Positions 56,716-64,000 of a stretch of 64,000 nucleotides of DNA are shown here, piece after piece. The position numbers and the translations under genes are program-made. The notes under the pieces are model-generated. The model was not told where the DNA came from, did no database searches, and worked only from the letters and a program-made list of their open reading frames with translations. The DNA is taken from the NCBI GenBank assembly GCA_030386875.1, contig CM059578.1, positions 17,531,009 through 17,595,008 of the forward strand, written 5' to 3'. Each line of letters begins with the position of its first letter. Position 1 is the first letter of the stretch. This stretch comes from Morinoia aosen. Taxonomy: Eukaryota > Arthropoda > Malacostraca > Amphipoda > Talitridae.

Positions 56716-59700
56716 CTGCGTGAACACAGACTGTCAGTTCTCTCTTCGCTGAACTATAACCCTGCGAAAAATTCTCTCCCATGTGATAGCACACAATTTT
56801 ATTTTGCCATGAAAGCACACAATTGAACGCAACACAACCGAGCAATCAAACCTTTTAGTACCACTGAATTTACAACAATCAAAAGACAAGCTTATTTTTA
56901 TTTTGTAAGAAAATGCGAGGCCCAGAACTCACCGCGTATAAGTGAAATTTAAACAGCGTCTCAAAAAACTTTCCCTCAACAAAATTAGGGTATTTGAAAG
57001 GAAATGCACAGAATGAAATAGATAGCAAAACGTTTCAAGAAAATAAAAAATAATACAGCTAAGTCGATAGTAAAAAAAATGTGATAGGTTCGTATTCCAT
57101 TGAAAACTAGGACACATATTAACCAACTGCCGTTGAGTAACGTACAGAGGTATATAAATACTATCAACTACATAGTCCATTCCAGCATTTCAGATATTAT
57201 GTAGTAACCCTCAAAGTTCTACAAGTGAAGTATTTGGATTATAAAAATAAGTCATTTATACCCCCATCACAAGATAAGGCTTAACCTTTAACGCCCACAT
57301 TTTTATACTCATATTACCGTTATCACAACCACTATCACTAAACCGACACATGCATTAGGTAATCACTGTTATCAAGATGTAGAAGGAACTGCCACTCGGC
57401 AGTGAAGTTCAAAGGACACATTAGTGAACAAATTGAATAAGAAATACAGTATTTTATTGTTATTTTTGAAAGAGGACCGTACAGTCCACTTGGGCGTTTA
57501 AGGGTTAACATACAAGATAAGGCTTCGTAGCGGAAAAATGGAAACACCAAAATCATTTTCGTGAGTCATAGTGGTATGATGTGATTACTACTTGGGTTAT
57601 TTTCACAAAAAATCACGCAAACTAGAGCAAATAATGCTGAGCGCGTGACCATCAAATGACCCCGCCTAATTTATTAAGACTTACTTCTGAGCGTCGGAGA
57701 GGTTGATGAAGACGACGGACGCCGTGCCAGGTCGCGTCATCTTGCAGGAAGAAATGGAGCCGATGTTGCCGAAAAGCTCCTCGATGTCCTCATTGGTGGC
57801 GACAGGGTGCAGGTTGCTCACCACCACGCGGTGGCCCACAACCTTAGGTGTCGAAACCGGGGCTGCCCGCACTGCCACGGGTCTGTTCAAACAATCCCTT
57901 ATCAGTCACTGAAAACACAATTTAAAGCTATGCCTATTCCAGACCTAAGACCAAACAAAATCGCATTCCTGACACAAGCCAAAGCCAAGTGGAATTTGGA
58001 AAAGGCAATAGCAGCAATACACCGACAATAGAAATGCACTGATGTGCATTTCTATACAGATCGGGCTGTCTATTAATTTAAAAGTTGCAGTGTAACAGCG
58101 AATCTGAACGCGTATGAGACATGGAGGTCACAATAACGAATTGTAGCGAGACAATGACGTGAAATATCCGCATAAGCCCAGATAATACTTGCATGAAAAA
58201 ACATAACACAAATCACAAATTTCAAAAAACTAATTTGTCAGTGTATATTTCTCAGCAAATTTTCACAACCTATAACGATAGCGCAGTTAAACCAACAGCC
58301 TTGTCTCTAGCATAGCCATTAAATAATACACTAGTCCCAAGTGCGAGCAACTTATCCTACATAAAACCAGCGGATGAATCAAGGCATTCAAGAACTGACC
58401 GCCTGGGGGACACCTGCACGGTGCGCTGCTGAGGCTGTGATCGCTGCTGCTGGCTGTACCGAGGCTGCTGCTGTTGGGTGAACCGGGGCTGTTGTTGCTG
58501 CTGGGTGAACCGCGGCTGTTGCTGCTGCTGCTGGGTGAACCGAGGCTGCTGTTGCTGAGTGAAACGCTGCTGAGGTTGAGTCCTGTATTGCTGCTGCGGT
58601 TGGGTGGTGTAGTTCACTTGCTGCTGCTGGAGCCGGGGCTGGGTGCGGGACACGTAGTTACCGCCACTCTGCTGTGCAAACACATCTCGTGAGCGCCAAC
58701 GTCATGTCTGCTAACTGTCCTCTATTTTACGGACCAGGGAGCAAACACTAAAACTTCAATTGATTTGAGACTTTGCGCCTGCAAGGTTTGTAAAAACACC
58801 TATCAGATATATCATTTGAAGAACAATGTGAACCTGAGATGAATTGGCTAATGACAGGGAGAGGTTTAGCACAGCAACTCACCGTGTACACTGCAGACCG
58901 TGACTGCGGAGGAATGGGCGGGCCGTAGTGCTGCTGTTCCTGCAGCGAGGGAGCAGCTCGGGGCACATACACTTCCTCGAACTGCCCAAACAACATCACC
59001 TAAACCACTCGACACATACGTACTGTTTCGAGTCAACATGAACATTATTACTTTATTTTTCTTAACGAGATCTCCATAACTGATGCATGCTTGCTTTAGA
59101 TCGCGATCACTTTCAAGTTTACTGCCACTTTTGTACATTTACTTTCTAGATCAAATCTAGAAAAACTCGACCGTCTAGCCTTAAAACGTGCGTCTACCCA
59201 ACTAATGCTTGTCATTAGCGCTGCCACACTGCCTCTTCTAGCAACTAAAAGCAAGGAATTTTGTACTCGTTCCTCCCATCCTTCAGTAAGCACTTTCTTT
59301 CTAGTAACTCACACAGCAGACAACTTCAAGCAATGAATATTTTGCAGCCCTCAGTTATCTCGAACTTAGTTATCAAATTGCTAGAAGTGACTTCATTCGC
59401 CAATATAAACCAAATTTTGCAATAAACTATAATTCCTGAACATAAAATTTTTCAGTATCGAATCAAACAAAGGCTATACACTTCGTAAATAAATAAGAAA
59501 TATCATCACCACATCAATAATTAAAACCACACATGCTGAAATAGAATTTGCATCTATCATGTGGTGGTGTTCGGGTAACCACTTCACATGGTTCCAGCAA
59601 ATGTTGAAACAGCACGAAATATCAAACATTTGAGAATGCGTTTCCTAGTCTCCAGATTGCAATTTAGTTACATGAACATAAAAAAAGGAATAAATGTTCT

Positions 59701-61845
59701 GAACCTTATTGAGGTACTGGACTAAAGTTCCCGACATTAATGCTCTCAGTGAGCTTAGCCCTTTTGAGAAAGTAAAGATCAGAAAAATGACAAAAGAACG
59801 TTCAAAATCTCACAAAAAAGTACTAATAAGTTATACAGGAAATAAAGAGTAAACACTTCATGCGGTTCATCATGATTTGGGATGATTAATAACCATTGTA
59901 AAAATTCCATGAACTCCTTTACTTTCTTCAAAGTACTTCCAGCAGCCATGACCTTATCAGGTGAACGTGTCTAGTCTTTGCTTTAAATACTACAACAACA
60001 TCGGACGTACTTACTCGATAACTTGCCAACGAACCCATTGTTTGTTCATTAACATAAGACATTATTCTGTGAGCACACCTTAATAACTGGAGCACCAATA
60101 TGATACGCATCCATCATGTTTGCTGACTGATCAAAAGAGCATCAAGGAAATGCGCACCTCGGGTTCATAAGCAGGGGTGACGTCGTCGCCCTCGTCGTAG
60201 TAGACGGGCTGAGGCTCGCCCATGTCGTACTCGTCGTATTCGAGAGGCTCCTCCTCGTACACGACGGCAGGCTCCTCCTCATACACAACTGACGGCTGCG
60301 GCCGCTCCTGCACCACCACCGCGCCAGACCGGTACGACGGCATCCTGAGTAATTCAGATTTCATCCATAATATGAGGGATATTATTTTCGTCCAAACATT
60401 ATAACAAGTTTCTGGTGCTTAATGAGAAGGAGAAGCGTATCTTACCATAAGCGCGCACTTTTCTGATGTAATTCTAACACTTGTGCAAACATTAAATCCA
60501 GGTTAATTTCAATACCCTCACTTGAGTTTCGCCATGGGATGAATTAAACTTCAGTTGTGAGTTGTATAAAACAAAAATTTAAGCACTAAGGGTGAAATTC
60601 CACAACGTAGAATAGTGTCAATATTGTCAGACACAGAAGCAATAGGTTAGAACAGATGTGAGTCCAAATGATACAAACACAGCTACAACACACTGTTGCA
60701 CGCGTAACAAGGTAATATCTACAACACACTGTTTGCTTCCTTCAAGCAGGTACACAACTTCACTTAATTTGGCGATAATTTACATGCTGACAAAAAAAGG
60801 CCTCCTAATCTTCTACCAACACACATTACCTCATGATACATGTGTGGTGCACTCAGACATCGATCTTCAAAAGCAACGCGTAGCGCTACCGTGAACGGTG
60901 ATACTAATAAAGACATTTAAAACAAGCATACTTCTTGTATTATTGATGATTAAATTCAACACAAACGGGAGACGAGATACACGTCCACTGCTAACAGCAT
61001 ACCACAAACAATGGACAGAGACGCACCTGGAAGAGACCTGCCGGTAGACAGTCTGCGGCTGCACGAGCGTTGTGGCCTGGCGAGGCCGTGTAGCGTACAC
61101 CGCGCCACCAGACGCCACAGGAACCGTGCGCCGAGCAAGACGCCTATGAGAAAAAATTATAAATTAATCAAACGCTCAATGTTACGTATATTTCAACCTA
61201 AATTTAGAAAACTCTAACTTCAAAGTGAGCTTCTCGTAGTTTGACCCACAGGTACAAGCACTGCTAACGCAATGCTTCATAGCTCTACAGAAAATTAAGA
61301 TCTACACTTGGAGCCCAGAAGCTGAGAGAAAACTTCAAGGACAGAGTAAGGTGAGCACAAATAATAGTATCTAGGACACAGAAGTGATTACAAATTATTC
61401 ACAACAACGCAGTTCAATTCCAACACTGATTTAAATTCTCGTGTTACCAGGATCTTGGTAATTCTGGAAACTCACTGCATAGGGCGAGCACTGCGCACAA
61501 CTTGCGCCCCCGGCGCGGTGTTGCGCACCGTCACTACGGTGGGGGCGGAGACGGGCTGGCGGTTCACACGGACTGCGTTGTTGCGGTGGAACTGCTGGAT
61601 CACGGAGCCAGAAATGCCCCTGATGCCGAGGCGCTTGCGCTGAATGCCAATAGAACTGTTAGCAAGACCTCGCAGCTGACCGCCACCGCGGTTCTGGATG
61701 GTGTTGGTGATGCTGCGGTTCTGGATGCTACCGCCCACATTCTGGATGGTGCGGCGAGGAGGTCCGGCCATGTTGTTAGTAACGTTGTTGGTTGACACGG
61801 TGCGCACTATGGCATTCCCCTGCATCCGGGTTGTGCCAGCTGCAG
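56601..61845 (-). CDS. RRM protein of the REF/SKAR (POLDIP3-like) type, seven exons, 5' end missing
   Basis: Exons 61845-61476, 61143-61027, 60344-60158, 58981-58883, 58671-58400, 57882-57685 and 56715-56601 join in phase to about 451 residues; the start codon lies further upstream. In order: an Arg/Asn/Gln-rich region (IQNRSITNTIQNRGGGQLRG), an acidic Tyr-rich block (EEEPAVVYEEEPLEYDEYD), a Gln-rich block with five PRFTQQQQ-like repeats, and an RRM. In the RRM, RNP2 is VVVSNL, the loop is ATNEDIEELFGNIG, the RNP1 position reads GTASVVFI (lacking the usual aromatic pair) and the end is VEVYHNRKLDGQPM. The degenerate RNP1 and the YHNRKLDGQPM ending are typical of ALY/REF and SKAR RRMs, which act as mRNA export adaptors. 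Likely nuclear. RRM call is firm; subfamily is inferred. The stop at 56601 may instead be bypassed by splicing. Confidence 0.8.
57285..57504. mobile_element. TTAA-flanked MITE, 220 bp, in RRM gene intron
   Basis: The ends are inverted: cctttaacgccca at the left and, on minus, cccttaaacgccca at the right, flanked by TTAA (57281-57284, 57505-57508). No coding capacity. The word acaagataaggctt lies just outside both ends. Confidence 0.75.
57685..57882 (-). CDS. RRM gene exon f: RRM first part
   Basis: The acceptor is GTTTGAACAG|A and the donor CAGAA|GTAAGT. Codes RNP2 (VVVSNL) through the RNP1 position (GTASVVFI) to LSDAQ. Confidence 0.95.
58400..58671 (-). CDS. RRM gene exon e: Gln-rich repeats
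   Basis: The acceptor is a tandem CAGCAG (58674-58669), so one Gln may be optional. The donor is AGGCG|GTCAGT. Codes PRFTQQQQ-type repeats encoded by CAG/CAA runs. Reading through the donor would end in a stop at 58357. Confidence 0.88.
58883..58981 (-). CDS. RRM gene exon d
   Basis: The acceptor is GTTTGGGCAG|TTC and the donor TACACG|GTGAGT. 33 codons in phase 0: FEEVYVPRAAPSLQEQQHYG and onward to SAVYT. Confidence 0.9.
58982..60157 (-). other. RRM gene intron between exons c and d
   Basis: 1.2 kb with no insert or hidden exon recognised. Confidence 0.55.
60158..60344 (-). CDS. RRM gene exon c: acidic Tyr/Glu-rich block
   Basis: The acceptor is GAATTACTCAG|G and the donor CCCGAG|GTGCGC. 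Codes the acidic segment with VVYEEEP twice and YDEYDMGEPQPVYYDEGDD. Confidence 0.9.
61027..61143 (-). CDS. RRM gene exon b
   Basis: The acceptor is TTTTCTCATAG|G and the donor TCCAG|GTGCGT. Codes RLARRTVPVASGGAVYATRP and onward to TVYRQVSS. Phase 2 on both sides. Confidence 0.88.
61476..61845 (-). CDS. RRM gene exon a (most 5' found)
   Basis: The acceptor is GTTCCTCGTAG|CT and the donor ATGCA|GTGAGT. Basic, low-hydrophobicity sequence with Asn/Arg/Gln repeats (TIQNVGGSIQNRSITNTIQN). It starts in phase 1, so at least one earlier coding exon exists. Confidence 0.85.
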
Positions 61846-62470
61846 CTACGAGGAACATTAAAAGTTAAATCAACAATGATGCTTTCAGTTTAGAAGGGTT
61901 TTTATTACTGGCACGCTGGTCAAGTTCACGAAATGAAATACCACACACGTGCAACACTCTAATGCCTGAAGTCTAGCTTTGAGTTGACCCTTTACTTTCA
62001 GCTCCAAAGCTTTAAATGGCTTTTATGGAAACCACAAAAACTCAGGAGCAGCAAATAATTTTATTATGTTCAAGCCGTTATGTTGTGAAGCACAAGTTTG
62101 AGCAGGAAAGTAGTAGGAGCAAAAGAGAACGAAAGCCACAAAATCTATTAGAGAAAGAAGTCGATTCATCAAACAAGTGACCCTCTAAGGAGATGATTTC
62201 TGAAGGAAATAGACATCTTTGAAAAGTAAGCCATGACGAACTACGGGGAAAAAAATTATGAGCAATAAAAGCACTACCGAATCACGTAAATAGAAGAAAA
62301 ATCAACTACAAAAGGACACAAAGTATTGGTTTGATCAACTCAAAACATTAATTATAAAAAATACTGTTTAAAATTGATGTTGCTGCTTAGCTTCTGAGGT
62401 TAAACCTAGATTTTCAAACAAAAAAAAATAAAAACTTGTTTAGATAAGCTACTTAACAACAAAGATTTAC
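61846..62470. other. sequence 5' of the first RRM exon found
   Basis: Probably intron. I see no exon that supplies the required phase-1 donor with confidence. Confidence 0.4.
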
Positions 62471-62477
62471 TATATAG

Positions 62478-62945
62478 AGGAAGGATGAAGGCACCATTTA
62501 GTGTGGAGTAAAAGAATCAAAGTTAATGTCTTGAGAAGAAATCAGAAGCTCATTCGTGTACTACGACAGCAGTGAAATTCACAAGCCACAGCATTACTTA
62601 TGTGTAACAAAGGTTAGATTAGATGTTACTTTTCAAGCCACCTTAACTGCAAAAAAAACTTGTGAAGAGAAAAAGAAGGAAGGCACTATTTACTATAGAC
62701 ATAAGGTAATGCGGAAACTATGCAGAAGGGGCACAGAAACAATAAGTTGAGAAAGAACTTTTTGAAATACAATAAAAGTTGAAGAAGTAGTAGGTGCTGA
62801 AAGACAGGACAGAAGTGAACCGAAAATAAGGTGGTCCTTAACATAACAAAAACCTTCAACTTCAACAAAAAGATGGCCTAACTAACTTTCAATTTAGGCC
62901 CTCACACATTTTTTCCCTGGGAGTGCTAATGCCCATAGTTACTCT
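62478..62945 (-). repeat. SINE-like repeat family, copies at 62.5-62.9 kb
   Basis: A short partial copy (62478-62550, gaaggcaccatttagtgtgg) precedes a longer one (about 62665-62945) with the body and the head ggccctcacacattttttcc, ctgggagtgctaatgcccat. Same orientation as the 63-kb copy. More diverged than the 40-kb copy; no triplet tail remains. Confidence 0.75.
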
Positions 62946-63007
62946 CAAGTCCGGAAGTCTTGAAACATTTGCCCAAATGATAAGCCCACGAAGATTATGA
63001 GTCAGTT

Positions 63008-63350
63008 GCAGCCTCCCTAACCACTACGAAAATAGAGCGAACAAAGAGAGGAAGGAGGATGGCACCATTTATTATGGAGATAAGAAAATGAGGAATCTAT
63101 GGTGAAGGGGCATAGAAAGAGTAAGATGAGAAAAAAGTTCATGAAATTAGATTAAAGTTGAAGAAGAAAGTCAGAGGTGCTGAAAAACAGGACTGTAGTG
63201 AACCGAAAAGAGGTGGTCCTTGACATAACAAAAAACATTTTATTTCAACAAATAGAAGGCCTACCTAACTCTCAGCTTGGGCCCTCACATTCTTCCCCTG
63301 GGAGCGCTAATTCCCTTAGATAAAATAGTTGTATCCCGTGAGAGGATGAT
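63008..63350 (-). repeat. SINE-like repeat family, copy at 63 kb
   Basis: Runs from gcctccctaaccactac (63008) through the body to the head gggccctcacattcttcccc, tgggagcgctaattccctta, gataaaatagttgtatccc. It lacks the triplet tail. Confidence 0.8.
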
Positions 63351-64000
63351 AGCTCAAGAAATGGGTTGAAAACTTAGCAAAAAGAAAGATTCATTGTTTA
63401 GTTGAATTTTTAAAATTCTATTTTCACATCATCTGACCGTTAAATAGAAACTCGAAAGAAGTTTTGTTCCATGCAGATGCACAACACATGGGTACATACT
63501 CTGAACACAAGTAAGAAAATCTGCTACATACTTGAGCTCAAAATAAAAATGTTAGATGAAGAAACTGTAAAAGACATAAGAGAGGAAAATGTAGTCTGAA
63601 AAAGTGTGAAAAAGAGTATCATAATAACATTTAAAGCAATACATTTAAAAGAACTGATATCTTGCCTTGCATTTGAAGCAAGTACTGCATGAATTGTAAG
63701 GTTATGTTACTTTACTAAATAGTCAGAAAACAGACAAAATTGTTCTCCATTTCTGCCTAATTTTCCTTCATTAAAGCATCATACTGTAGCAAGAACTGTG
63801 CTCTATTTATGCCAAATCAGGGGTATGGCAATCACTTAGTATCATGCACAAATTATAACTGACGTCAATTCTTATGCTTCATTTTAGACCTTCACTACCA
63901 AAAAAAGTGCTGTAATACCAATGTGAGAAATCTGCAGAAACATTAGCATAATCCAAATTGAAATTCATCAATCATAAAATTTTACAGGTCTTACTGTGAT
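63351..64000. other. unannotated AT-rich sequence at the window end
   Basis: Nothing recognised. It may be intron of the RRM gene. Confidence 0.4.

Noticed and set aside
58357-58399. Read-through end of the Gln-rich exon (SVLECLDSSAGFM) as the true C-terminus
   Set aside because: Splicing at 58400 gives an in-phase join to a well-formed RRM, which is far better supported. Read-through is at most a minor form.

Overview
The window is eukaryotic nuclear DNA from an arthropod, most likely an insect with a large, transposon-rich genome. The evidence is GT-AG introns of 0.15-5 kb, a single ST6Gal-type sialyltransferase of the insect kind, and a dense mixture of decayed DNA transposons, LINE and Penelope-type fragments, SINE-like repeats and short satellites. 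No tRNA, rRNA or CRISPR array was recognised. Three protein-coding genes could be rebuilt exon by exon with consistent splice phases; most other open frames are transposon remnants or chance.

Layout. 1-4665: repeats (a 91-bp TTAGG-flavoured repeat, a (TTA)n tract, a 36-bp minisatellite and pieces of a SINE-like family). 4666-16570, minus: a complete six-exon beta-galactoside alpha-2,6-sialyltransferase gene of 493 codons, with a Penelope-type fragment in its third intron. 16571-32899: an intergenic transposon graveyard holding a LINE reverse transcriptase, a Tc1-like transposase, a short TIR element, a PIF/Harbinger element, a TTAA-flanked element and an internally deleted mariner with intact TA target duplication. 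32900-45429, plus: a seven-exon gene for a 639-residue single-pass type I membrane protein that I do not recognise. Its introns contain a 30-bp array copying its own splice donor, a PIF/Harbinger element next to or interrupted by a SINE-like copy, and a Tc1 element holding a foldback. 45430-56600: intergenic, with a 720-bp foldback, a 2.8-kb hAT element with perfect 8-bp target duplication and subterminal repeat arrays, and a TTAA-flanked MITE. 56601-61845, minus: seven exons of an RNA-binding protein with a Gln-rich segment and a REF/SKAR-like RRM; its 5' start was not found. 61846-64000: more SINE-like copies.

The three genes do not form a functional cluster. ST6Gal and the membrane-protein gene are divergent, about 16 kb apart; the membrane-protein and RRM genes are convergent. 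The most unusual material is the pair of foldbacks (about 42966-43325 and 47806-48527) carrying outward-facing CUGAUGA...CGAAACG-like stem-loops, a motif also found near the Penelope-type fragment, and the splice-donor array in the membrane-protein gene. All calls come from reading the sequence only; no database search was run.
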